This document shows, piece after piece, positions 1 through 6,027 of a stretch of 10,565 bases of DNA. Each line of letters opens with the position of its first letter. The first letter of the stretch is position 1. Origin of the DNA: JALORV01 sp035429805 (GTDB lineage: Bacteria > Pseudomonadota > Gammaproteobacteria > Burkholderiales > Burkholderiaceae_F); NCBI GenBank assembly GCA_035429805.1, contig DAOMFL010000107.1, positions 1 through 10,565 on the forward strand, given 5' to 3'. The position numbers and the translations under genes are program-made. The notes beneath the pieces were generated by a model. That model made no database searches, was not told the origin of the DNA, and was given only the letters and a program-made list of their open reading frames with translations.

Positions 1-2
1 GG

Positions 3-353
3 GAGTGCTACTCCTGCGTCAAGGCCTGCCCCCAGCACGCGATCGACGTGCGCGGATACGCCGACTTCGCCCCGCTCGGCCACAGCGTTCGCGTGCACCG
101 TGACGAGCAGAAGGGCACGATCGCCTGGCGGATCAAGTTCCGCAACGGCACGGAAAAGAACTTCCTGTCGCCCATCACCACCAAGCCCTGGGGAACGGCG
201 ATCCCGAACCTCGCCGAGGTTCCCGGGCCCAGCAAGGAGATGCGCGACGGGCACCTGCTGTACAACGAGCCGAAGTACATCCGCATGGACGACGGCGGTC
301 TGCACACGCTCAAGTCCGCGGGTCTCAAGTTGAAGAAAGGCGTGTACTACTGA
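3..353 (+). CDS. aprB: Adenylylsulfate (APS) reductase beta subunit AprB, 5'-truncated
   Basis: This is the C-terminal 116 residues of AprB, the iron-sulfur subunit of dissimilatory APS reductase; the start lies before the window. The reading frame opens with ECYSCVKACP, the CxxCxxxCP signature of a [4Fe-4S] ferredoxin-type cluster, which ends the ferredoxin domain. The rest is the AprB-specific tail that wraps around AprA, ending GLKLKKGVYY. In sulfur oxidisers AprBA runs in the direction sulfite + AMP to APS in the cytoplasm, and AprB passes the electrons on to a membrane partner. The stop codon overlaps the aprA start (TGATG), indicating translational coupling and one operon. The identification rests on the cluster motif, the tail and the adjacent aprA. 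About 35-40 N-terminal residues, with the other cluster ligands, are missing compared with the usual family length. Confidence 0.96.
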   Translation, partial: ECYSCVKACPQHAIDVRGYADFAPLGHSVRVHRDEQKGTIAWRIKFRNGTEKNFLSPITTKPWGTAIPNLAEVPGPSKEMRDGHLLYNEPKYIRMDDGGLHTLKSAGLKLKKGVYY

Positions 354-2221
354 TGGCTTACCAAACGATCGTCGAAGACGGCATCGACATCCTGGTCGTC
401 GGTGCGGGCCTCGGCGGCACCGGTGCCGCATGGGAGGCCAGGTTCTGGGGCAAGGACAAGAAGATCGTCATTGCCGAGAAGGCCAACATCGACCGCTCCG
501 GCGCGGTCGCCCAGGGCCTGTACGCCATCAACTGCTACATGGGCACCCGCTGGGGCGAGAACAAGCCGGAGGACCACGTCCGCTACGCCCGCATCGACCT
601 GATGGGCATGGTGCGGGAAGACCTGCTGTTCGACATGGCCCGTCACGTCGACTCCACGGTGCACCAGTTCGAGGAGTGGGGCCTGCCCATCATGAAGGAC
701 CCGAAGACCGGGCGCTACCTGCGTGAGGGCCGCTGGCAGATCATGATTCACGGCGAGTCCTACAAGCCCATCGTGGCCGAGGCCGCCAAGAAGTCGGCGG
801 ACAAGGTCTTCAACCGCATCTGCGTCACCCACCTGCTGATGGACGAGAGCCGGGAGAACCGGGTGGCCGGCGCCGTCGGGTTCAACGTCCGCACCGGCAA
901 CTACCACGTCTTCAAGTCCAAGACCGTGATCTGCGGCGCGGGCGGTGCCTCCAACATCTTCAAACCGCGCTCGGTAGGCGAAGGTTCCGGCCGCACCTGG
1001 TATGCGCCGTGGTCCTCCGCGTCCGCCTACGGCCTGATGATCGATGCCGGCGCCAAGATGACGCAGATGGAAAACCGCATCGTGCTGGCGCGCTTCAAGG
1101 ACGGCTATGGCCCGGTCGGCGCCTACTTCCTGCACCTGAAGACGTATACGCAAAATGGCCTTGGCGAGGAGTACGAGTCCAAGTGGTTCCCCGAGTTGCA
1201 GAAGATGGTCGGCAAGGAATACCTGGATCCGGAAGCTTCGCACCTGACGCACCGGCCGATCCCGACCTGTCTGCGCAACCACGCACTGATCAACGAAGTC
1301 AACGCCGGCCGCGGCCCCATACACATGGTGACCATGCGCGCCTTCCAGGATCCTCATCTGGAAGAGGTCGGCTGGGAAAACTTCCTCGGCATGACGGTCG
1401 GCCAGGCGGTGCTGTGGGCCGCAACCGATGTCGATCCCAAGAACGAGAATCCCGAGCTGACGACCTCCGAGCCCTATGTGATGGGCTCCCACGCGACCGG
1501 TTCGGGCGCCTGGTGCTCGGGCCCCGAGGACATTTCCCCGCCCGAGTATTTCTGGGGCTACAACCGCATGACGACGATCGAAGGCCTGTTCGGCGCCGGC
1601 GACGCCGTCGGCGGCACGCCTCACGCCTTCTCGTCGGGGTCGTTCACCGAAGGCCGTCTCGCCGCGAAGGCCGCCTGCAAGTACATCGACGACGGCAAGG
1701 CCGAAGGCATTGTCGTATCCGATGAGCAGATCAAGCGTCGCAAGGAGCAGATCTACAAGCCCCTGGAGCACTACAAGGTCTATCGCAATGAGATCGTGGC
1801 GGGCGACGTCAACCCGCACTACATCAATCCGAAGCAGGGCCTCGATCGCCTGCAGAAGCTGATGGACGAGTACTGCGGTGGCGTGACGGTCAACTACATG
1901 ACCAACGAAAAGCTTCTGAACATCGGTCTGAAGAAGCTCAAGATCATGGAGGAAGACCTCGAGAGCCTGGCCGCCAAGGACATTCACGAACTGCTGCGTG
2001 CGTGGGAGTTGAAACACCGCCATCGCGCCGCCGAGTGCGTGACGCAGCACACGCTGTTCCGCAAGGAGACCCGCTGGCCGGGCTACTACTACCGTGGCGA
2101 CGCCATGAAGGTGGACGACAAGAACTGGCACGTGCTGACGGTGTCGCGCCGCGATCCGAAGACAGGCGAATACACGATGGAGAAGGCGCCCTGCTATCAC
2201 CTGGTCGGGGACGAGAAGTAG
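353..2221 (+). CDS. aprA: Adenylylsulfate (APS) reductase alpha subunit AprA
   Basis: Complete 622-residue flavoprotein subunit of dissimilatory APS reductase, which interconverts sulfite + AMP and APS at a non-covalently bound FAD. The N-terminal Rossmann motif GAGLGG (17-22) binds FAD. The family-typical segments YAINCYMG (57-64), ARFKDGYGPVGA (246-257) and GSHATGSG (378-385) are intact. By family knowledge they carry the conserved Asn, Arg and His that surround the flavin N5 and substrate; the residue assignment is from memory of the Archaeoglobus structure and not from an alignment. The fumarate reductase-like flavin fold ends in a helical C-terminal domain with the usual extension (about 540-622). 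The ATG overlaps the aprB stop, and an AAGAAAGG tract lies about 12 bases upstream. Context with an SQR-like gene and a DsrC-like gene favours sulfur oxidation over sulfate reduction. No frameshift or missing motif is seen. Confidence 0.97.
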   Translation: MAYQTIVEDGIDILVVGAGLGGTGAAWEARFWGKDKKIVIAEKANIDRSGAVAQGLYAINCYMGTRWGENKPEDHVRYARIDLMGMVREDLLFDMARHVDSTVHQFEEWGLPIMKDPKTGRYLREGRWQIMIHGESYKPIVAEAAKKSADKVFNRICVTHLLMDESRENRVAGAVGFNVRTGNYHVFKSKTVICGAGGASNIFKPRSVGEGSGRTWYAPWSSASAYGLMIDAGAKMTQMENRIVLARFKDGYGPVGAYFLHLKTYTQNGLGEEYESKWFPELQKMVGKEYLDPEASHLTHRPIPTCLRNHALINEVNAGRGPIHMVTMRAFQDPHLEEVGWENFLGMTVGQAVLWAATDVDPKNENPELTTSEPYVMGSHATGSGAWCSGPEDISPPEYFWGYNRMTTIEGLFGAGDAVGGTPHAFSSGSFTEGRLAAKAACKYIDDGKAEGIVVSDEQIKRRKEQIYKPLEHYKVYRNEIVAGDVNPHYINPKQGLDRLQKLMDEYCGGVTVNYMTNEKLLNIGLKKLKIMEEDLESLAAKDIHELLRAWELKHRHRAAECVTQHTLFRKETRWPGYYYRGDAMKVDDKNWHVLTVSRRDPKTGEYTMEKAPCYHLVGDEK

Positions 2222-2241
2222 CAGGTTCGCCGGGCCCGCGC

Positions 2242-2592
2242 GTGAACATCGTTGAGAAGACCGATGAGGAAATCCTGGCCCTGGCCAGGCCCCTGTGGCT
2301 CGACCTCGTCAAGTATTCGAACGAAGGCAAGTACGGAGAATTCGCGCGGAACTTCTCCAGTTCGCTGGCGCGGGCCATCGATCAGGTCGTCGCGGGCCAT
2401 CAGTTCGCCAACAGCGAACTGGCGAGGAACCTGTCCGATGACGTCGACTCGCTCGGCATCATCCGCCGGGGCGAGCATGTGACGGTTCTTTACCGGCAGC
2501 GCAGCACCAGGAAGCCCGGCGAATGGCTGGGCAGGCTGGTCCTCGGCTATGAGGACGGAAAGGTCAGGATTTTCGGTGCGTCCATCTTCTGA
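2242..2592 (+). CDS. Conserved-looking hypothetical protein downstream of aprA (116 aa)
   Basis: I do not recognise the family. A GTG start 20 bases after the aprA stop gives a 116-residue soluble protein with no signal peptide, membrane segment or cysteine. The first 60 residues look helical, with LARPLWLDLVKYSNEGKYGEF at about 14-34. The last 40 look like beta strands (HVTVLYRQ, LGRLVLGYEDGKVRIFGA). A small helical cradle followed by an antiparallel sheet, with a phrase like 'leaf of a growing small domain: W..L....NEGKY..F', recalls NTF2-like/DUF3887-type domains, but this is only an impression. No strong Shine-Dalgarno sequence precedes it, so translation may be coupled to aprA. The reading frame is open further upstream inside aprA in another frame; the GTG was chosen because it lies just past the aprA stop. 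Its position between aprA and the SlyD-like gene suggests a role in assembly or regulation of AprBA (inference). Confidence 0.75.
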   Translation: MNIVEKTDEEILALARPLWLDLVKYSNEGKYGEFARNFSSSLARAIDQVVAGHQFANSELARNLSDDVDSLGIIRRGEHVTVLYRQRSTRKPGEWLGRLVLGYEDGKVRIFGASIF

Positions 2593-2612
2593 ACAATTGG
2601 TCCGGATCTGAC

Positions 2613-3122
2613 GTGAGCGAAGTCATCTGCAACGGCAAGTACGTCGAGCTGACCTACAAGGTCACCGACCGGAAGCTGGGGCATGTCCTCACGAGAGTCG
2701 AGTTCCCGCTGGGCTATGTTCATGGACACAATGAAATTCTGGCTCCTTCGGTCCATACGGAGCTCGAGGGCAAGTCCGCCGGCGACGTCATCGAAGTGCC
2801 GATCGATGGCAATCAGATCTTCGGCCCCAGAGACGAGTCGCTGGTCTTTTCCGATTCCCTCGAGAACGTCCCCGAGGAGTATCGGCAGGTCGGCACGTCC
2901 ATCCTGATGGAGAACGACCGGGGCCAGACCCGCAGCTTTCTCGTGACGCATATGGACGACGAGACACTGACGGTCGATGGCAACAATCCGCTGTGCGGCC
3001 GGGAAGTCATTTTCACCCTAGAGATCCTGACAGTGCGCGATGCCACCGACGAGGAGATGAAGGCCGGCGGAGCGACCCGCGCGGAGCCGGACGTCGATCC
3101 GTCGCTCCTGAGACCTGTTTGA
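2613..3122 (+). CDS. SlyD/FKBP-type peptidyl-prolyl isomerase-like protein, divergent active site
   Basis: A 169-residue protein with a GTG start 20 bases after the previous gene. SlyD-like landmarks appear in order: GYVHGHNEIL (34-43), ELEGKSAGD (50-58, compare ALxGKxxGD), FGPRDESLVF (70-79, compare AYGxxDxxLV), VGTSILME (93-100), an insert-in-flap region, DGNNPLCG (122-129, compare DGNHPLAG) and VRDATDEEM (141-149, compare VRxATxEE). SlyD proteins join an FKBP isomerase domain to an IF (insert-in-flap) chaperone domain and work in the cytoplasm. Here the usual PGLE before the AL-GK segment has become PSVHTE, AYG has become IFG, and the His of NHPLAG is Asn. Isomerase activity may therefore be weak or lost while chaperone binding remains. 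The His/Cys-rich metal-binding tail of E. coli SlyD is absent; the tail here is acidic and proline-containing. Apr operon context suggests a dedicated folding or maturation helper (inference). Confidence 0.85.
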   Translation: MSEVICNGKYVELTYKVTDRKLGHVLTRVEFPLGYVHGHNEILAPSVHTELEGKSAGDVIEVPIDGNQIFGPRDESLVFSDSLENVPEEYRQVGTSILMENDRGQTRSFLVTHMDDETLTVDGNNPLCGREVIFTLEILTVRDATDEEMKAGGATRAEPDVDPSLLRPV

Positions 3123-3147
3123 GCGTCAACCCTCACGTCACTGCAAG

Positions 3148-3153
3148 AAAGGT
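3148..3153 (+). promoter_or_regulatory. Ribosome binding site of the 53-residue small gene
   Basis: AAAGGT, complementary to the 16S anti-Shine-Dalgarno end, lies 5 bases before the ATG at 3159. It is stronger than the sites of the two upstream genes and is a main reason to accept the short reading frame as real. Confidence 0.6.
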
Positions 3154-3158
3154 AACTT

Positions 3159-3320
3159 ATGCGCGACCACAAGCCTCCCCCCGCCAAGGTTCCCGACGGT
3201 GTCACGCCTTATGTGACCACGCGTCAGATGCCGCCCAACGAAAAGGGCTTCGTCGGCTACGAGACCATCTGGAAACCGTTCCAGAAGGAAGCCGAATACA
3301 AGACGCCGAAGCGGCCGTAG
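3159..3320 (+). CDS. Small basic proline-rich protein at the end of the apr operon (53 aa)
   Basis: I do not recognise the family. An ATG 36 bases after the SlyD-like stop opens a 53-residue frame that closes with TAG at 3318-3320. The protein begins MRDHKPPPAK and ends with KTPKRP. It is rich in Pro and Lys and has an aromatic centre (GFVGYETIWKPF, about 30-41). It has no cysteine, signal peptide or membrane helix. The composition suggests an extended peptide that docks onto a partner, not a stable fold of its own (inference). Support for coding is a good ribosome binding site, the same strand and short spacing as the operon, GC-ending codons in most positions, and no competing reading of the stretch. 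It could be an apr-linked accessory peptide. Lack of a family match keeps confidence moderate. Confidence 0.6.
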   Translation: MRDHKPPPAKVPDGVTPYVTTRQMPPNEKGFVGYETIWKPFQKEAEYKTPKRP

Positions 3321-3451
3321 GCGTCATGGCGTAGCATCGAATCGAGAGATCGCGGCTCGGATGCGAACCCGCAAAGGACGATGGCCTCAGAGGCGATTGC
3401 CCGGCCCACGGTCTGCGACGGGAGACCTGCCGGCCATGCAGAATCACTTCT

Positions 3452-3498
3452 TCGACTGAAGGGTCGGACGGCCGCCCGCCCCTTTCTTAATTCAGCGA
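3452..3498 (+). promoter_or_regulatory. Foldable leader just upstream of the CBS-domain gene (terminator or 5' UTR structure)
   Basis: This lies within a 189-base gap (3321-3509) that holds no gene. The outer arms pair, TCG(A)CTGAA at 3452-3460 with TTCAGCGA at 3491-3498, eight pairs with one bulged A. The inner part 3461-3481 forms a GC-rich imperfect hairpin: GGG with CCC, CGG with CCG, and a C-G pair closing a GGCC loop. A T-rich run, CTTTCTTAA, follows at 3482-3490. It could be the terminator of the apr operon or a translation-controlling leader: the weak ribosome binding site GAG (3500-3502) and the ATG at 3510 follow directly. The sequence alone does not decide between these. Confidence 0.35.
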
Positions 3499-3509
3499 CG
3501 AGAACCATC

Positions 3510-3995
3510 ATGAAAGTCAGCCAGTACATGAGCCGGTCGGTGGTCACCGTGACCTCGCAGACCGAGTTCCACCTCGCATTCGACCTGATGCGCAGCCGCA
3601 AGATCCACCACCTGCCGGTGGTCGATGGCGGGCGGGTCGTCGGCATCGTGGCCGAACGCGACCTGCTGCTCGCGGCGGCCAACTTCGGATCGTCGCAGCT
3701 TCCGGTCGGCGAGATCATGCGCCAGCCGGCAGTCTGCGTTGCCGAGAGTGCCCTGCTGAAGGAGGCGGCACGCCTGCTGGTCGTGCGGCACATTGGCAGC
3801 CTGCCGGTGCTGGATTCGAAGAAGGCGCTGGTCGGCATCATTACCGAAACCGACATCTTCAAGATCGCCGCCGGGATGCTGCGCGCCCGTCCAGCGGGCC
3901 GCAAGCCGGCCGCGAAGACCGCACGCAAGGCGCCGAAGAAGGCCGCGAAGCGCAGCAAACCCGCGGCGCGCAAGACGATCCGGCGCCGGCCGTAG
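3510..3995 (+). CDS. Tandem CBS-domain protein with histone H1-like basic tail
   Basis: A 161-residue protein with two CBS motifs that pair into a Bateman module. The first is about 1-60 (VSQYMSRSVVTVTSQTEF, then HHLPVVDGGRVVGIVAERDL at 33-52). The second is about 65-124 (VGEIMRQPAVCVAE, then GSLPVLDSKKALVGIITETD at 96-115). CBS pairs usually bind adenine nucleotides such as AMP, ATP or S-adenosylmethionine and act as energy sensors. Residues 125-161 are unusual: 17 Lys/Arg, 10 Ala and 5 Pro out of 37, with AAK and PAA elements like histone H1 or AlgP tails. This suggests binding to nucleic acid, polyphosphate or acidic surfaces (inference). An in-frame ATG at 3381 would add 43 residues, but these are low-complexity and not CBS-like; the ATG at 3510 gives the canonical start. 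APS reductase consumes or releases AMP, so an AMP-sensing neighbour is plausible but unproven. Confidence 0.85.
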   Translation: MKVSQYMSRSVVTVTSQTEFHLAFDLMRSRKIHHLPVVDGGRVVGIVAERDLLLAAANFGSSQLPVGEIMRQPAVCVAESALLKEAARLLVVRHIGSLPVLDSKKALVGIITETDIFKIAAGMLRARPAGRKPAAKTARKAPKKAAKRSKPAARKTIRRRP

Positions 3996-4111
3996 GGCCA
4001 ATCGCGCGGCACATCCGCCGGCCCGGCCGATGAGCATCTCGATCCACCGAACCGATGCAGCCATGAGCGCGCGCGGCCGCTCTGAAGCCCTCGTCCGACA
4101 GCGCGCAGCGC

Positions 4112-4117
4112 GGAGGT
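4112..4117 (+). promoter_or_regulatory. Strong ribosome binding site deciding the GTG start of the DsrC-like gene
   Basis: A full GGAGGT Shine-Dalgarno sequence lies 6 bases before the GTG at 4124. It fixes that GTG as the start and argues for strong independent translation. Confidence 0.8.
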
Positions 4118-4123
4118 AACCGA

Positions 4124-4474
4124 GTGACCGAATCCCGCCCCGAGTTCGCCGCTGTGATATCTGCACCGACCGACGAGGAAGGGTATCTCGTCGACCCGTC
4201 GGACTGGGATGAAGCCATCGCCGAGGCGCTGGCCCGCCGCGAAGGCATCGCGCTCACCGACGAGCACTGGCGCGTGCTGCGTTTCATGCGCGAGTTCCTC
4301 GACGAGCATCAGCTGATCCCCGATGCGCGCTTCGTGATCCGCTTCCTCGCGGACGAGATCGGCGCCGGGGACGCCGCCCGCCAGCGGCTCTTCGAGCTCT
4401 TTCCCTACGGCTACGTCAGGCAGACGTGCAAGATCGCCGGCATGCGGCGTCCGCGCGCCTGGAGCACGGGCTGA
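4124..4474 (+). CDS. DsrC/TusE-family sulfur-carrier-like protein with a single conserved Cys
   Basis: A 116-residue protein of the DsrC/TusE family (about 105-112 residues is usual). Family marks are GYLVDPSDWDEAIAEALA (20-37), LTDEHWRVLRFMREF (44-58) and the C-terminal arm LFELFPYGYVRQTCKIAG (89-106). In DsrC this arm carries two cysteines, the inner one in QxCKIAG and the outer one 11 residues later next to the C-terminus; together they bind sulfur as a trisulfide. TusE keeps only the outer one. Here the inner Cys is present (C102), while the outer position is Trp (W113) in the changed ending MRRPRAWSTG. It is thus neither typical DsrC nor TusE, and cannot form the usual intramolecular disulfide. 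Likely roles are a single-thiol sulfur carrier or a regulatory variant (inference). No DsrAB or Tus genes are in the window; the gene lies between the CBS gene and the convergent SQR-like gene. Confidence 0.9.
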   Translation: MTESRPEFAAVISAPTDEEGYLVDPSDWDEAIAEALARREGIALTDEHWRVLRFMREFLDEHQLIPDARFVIRFLADEIGAGDAARQRLFELFPYGYVRQTCKIAGMRRPRAWSTG

Positions 4475-4484
4475 TCCGGTTGAA

Positions 4485-4502
4485 GCGCCGGCTACCGGCT
4501 GC
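4485..4502. terminator. Possible hairpin between the convergent DsrC-like and SQR-like genes
   Basis: GCCGG-CTA-CCGGC (4487-4499) forms a 5-bp stem with a 3-base loop, extendable by two pairs past a bulged T. It lies 10-28 bases after the DsrC-like stop, in the 66-base gap between convergent genes. No T run follows on either strand, so it may not act as an intrinsic terminator. Confidence 0.25.
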
Positions 4503-4540
4503 GCTGCGGCTGACCGCCATCCCCCGGCGCCGCGCGGCCG

Positions 4541-5800
4541 TCAGTGAGACCGGCTGAGCACGTCCATCTTCTTGCCGGACGTGCTCATCCTCGATCCGAC
4601 CAGCGGAATCGGGCGACCCGGCAGCAGCATGTTCCAGTAGATCGGCCGGAACGCCAGCTTGCCCAGATGATTGAGGCGAGTCTCCTTCAGCAGCGACATC
4701 GGGCCGAGGATCGGCAGCGGAAAGCTGCCCGGCACCGGCTGGATGTCGTAGTTGAAGTCGATCAGGATCGCCTTGCCGAACCCGGTCTCGATGAAGCAGT
4801 TGGCATGCCCGTCCGCCAGCGGCTGGGCTTCCCTGCCCTCGATCTCGCGCAGCACGTTGTGCACGACGACCTCGGCCTGGAAGTGAGCCACGGAGCCCGC
4901 CTTCGACGTCGGAACGTTGGTGTTATCGCCGAGCAGAAAGATCCGCTCTGCCTTCTTCGCCTTCAGCGTTCCGCGGTCGGTCAGGCCGAAGCCGAGGCCG
5001 TCGCCAAGGCCGGCGTCGTCGATCAGTTCCGAACCTTCGTGCGGCGGGATCGTGACCAGCAGGTCGTAGTGCACCTTCTTGCCGTCCGGGCAGATGACCG
5101 CGTCGTCGCTGACCGCGGCCAGCGATGCGTCGGGCACGACCTTCACGCCCTTCTGCTGCAGCATGCCCGTCAGCATTTCGTTGCAGATCGGTTTCGTGAA
5201 CGCACCCGACAGTGGCGTCACCAGCGTGAGTTCGGTCTTGCTGCGCAGGCCGCGTCGCGTCAGGTATTCGTCGACGAGGCACGCGAACTCGAGCGGGGCC
5301 ACCGGGCACTTGATCGGCATCTCGGCGATGTCGATGACCAGATCACCCCCCTTGAACTGTTCGAGCGCGCCGGCCAGGCGCAGCGCGCTGTCCGGCGTGT
5401 AGAAGCCGTGCGCCTGTTTGCCCCAGCGCTGCGGCAGTCCGTCGATGTCCTCGATGACCGTGCGGCAGCCCAGCGCAAGGATCAGCCAGTCGTACGTGTG
5501 CTGGCCCTTGTCGGTGGTCACGCTGCGGGCCTGCGGGTCGACGGCCTCGATGTTCTCGCAGAGATACTCGACGCCCGGCCCGACGAAGTCCGCATTCGGG
5601 CGCTGGATGTCGGCCAGCGTCTTGTATCCCGGCGTGCGGAACGGCAGGAACAGCATCCCTGGCTGGTAGGTATGCACCGGCGATTTGCCGATCAGCACGA
5701 TGCGCAGGGGCAGGTTCTTGCGCCGCGATTCTCGCGCCAGCAGGTTCGCGGCGACCATGCCACCGGTGCCATCGCCGAGTACCACAACGTTCGTCGTCAT
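4541..5800 (-). CDS. Sulfide:quinone oxidoreductase-like FAD flavoprotein
   Basis: A 419-residue protein of the SQR/flavocytochrome c sulfide dehydrogenase group, which oxidises sulfide at an FAD and a cysteine pair and reduces membrane quinone. The FAD-binding motif is VVVLGDGTGGMVAANL (5-20). The second dinucleotide-binding motif of the fold includes YDWLILALGCRT (103-114), and IFLLGDNTN (287-295) is the FAD-contacting segment. Cysteines aligning with the SQR redox pair are C165 (MPIKCPVAPLEFA) and C335 (GHANCFIETGFG). The third SQR cysteine, expected near 131-138, is not there (HGFYTPDSA). The C-terminal part (355-400: prolines, LPILGPMSLL, RPIYWNMLLP) is amphipathic and could be the membrane-binding region. 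The start was set at the ATG at 5800 so that the FAD motif lies near residue 5; an in-frame ATG at 5857 would add 19 residues with no family match. The subtype of SQR, or another sulfur-linked flavoprotein, is unresolved. Confidence 0.85.
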   Translation of the reverse strand: MTTNVVVLGDGTGGMVAANLLARESRRKNLPLRIVLIGKSPVHTYQPGMLFLPFRTPGYKTLADIQRPNADFVGPGVEYLCENIEAVDPQARSVTTDKGQHTYDWLILALGCRTVIEDIDGLPQRWGKQAHGFYTPDSALRLAGALEQFKGGDLVIDIAEMPIKCPVAPLEFACLVDEYLTRRGLRSKTELTLVTPLSGAFTKPICNEMLTGMLQQKGVKVVPDASLAAVSDDAVICPDGKKVHYDLLVTIPPHEGSELIDDAGLGDGLGFGLTDRGTLKAKKAERIFLLGDNTNVPTSKAGSVAHFQAEVVVHNVLREIEGREAQPLADGHANCFIETGFGKAILIDFNYDIQPVPGSFPLPILGPMSLLKETRLNHLGKLAFRPIYWNMLLPGRPIPLVGSRMSTSGKKMDVLSRSH

Positions 5801-6027
5801 CTGTCCCGTCCCAGTGTCCCGTTCAATTAAGCCGGCGCGGCCGTCGTCGTCGGCCATGCCAGGCAGACAGCATGCCCCGCGGCGGCCCCGGCCGCCCCGC
5901 CCCAGATCAATGAGGCCACGTATCCGGGCCGGCGAGTGCGATTTGTGCCGGCGTGAGGTAGCTCAAGGCGTCCCGTCGAGTCTCTGGCAACGTGCATTGC
6001 AGTACACCTGACGCGGAGGACCGGAAG
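5801..6027. promoter_or_regulatory. Divergent intergenic region between SQR-like and DUF302 genes
   Basis: A 227-base region must hold the promoters of both divergent genes. I see no convincing -35/-10 pair or sigma-54 site in it; the AT-rich patch TTCAATTAA (5821-5829) is the only local drop in GC. Divergence suggests possible shared control, which is an inference. Confidence 0.35.
6015..6020 (+). promoter_or_regulatory. Ribosome binding site deciding the start of the DUF302 gene
   Basis: GGAGGA lies 7 bases before the ATG at 6028. This favours that start over the in-frame ATG at 5992, and the chosen start also gives a clean signal peptide. Confidence 0.75.

Noticed and set aside
347..2200. 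617-codon open frame antisense to aprA
   Set aside because: It mirrors aprA in a GC-rich genome, where the antisense frame rarely meets stops. The translation has no recognisable domain, and aprA is certain.
4430..4474. Frameshift hiding the outer cysteine of the DsrC-like protein
   Set aside because: No alternative frame near the 3' end gives the usual Gly-Cys-Val ending, and the residue spacing up to the stop stays regular. A true substitution is the simpler reading.
4544..5830. 428-codon open frame antisense to the SQR-like gene
   Set aside because: Same shadow effect. The product is Arg/His/Ala-rich without motifs, while the minus-strand reading has FAD motifs and SQR cysteines.
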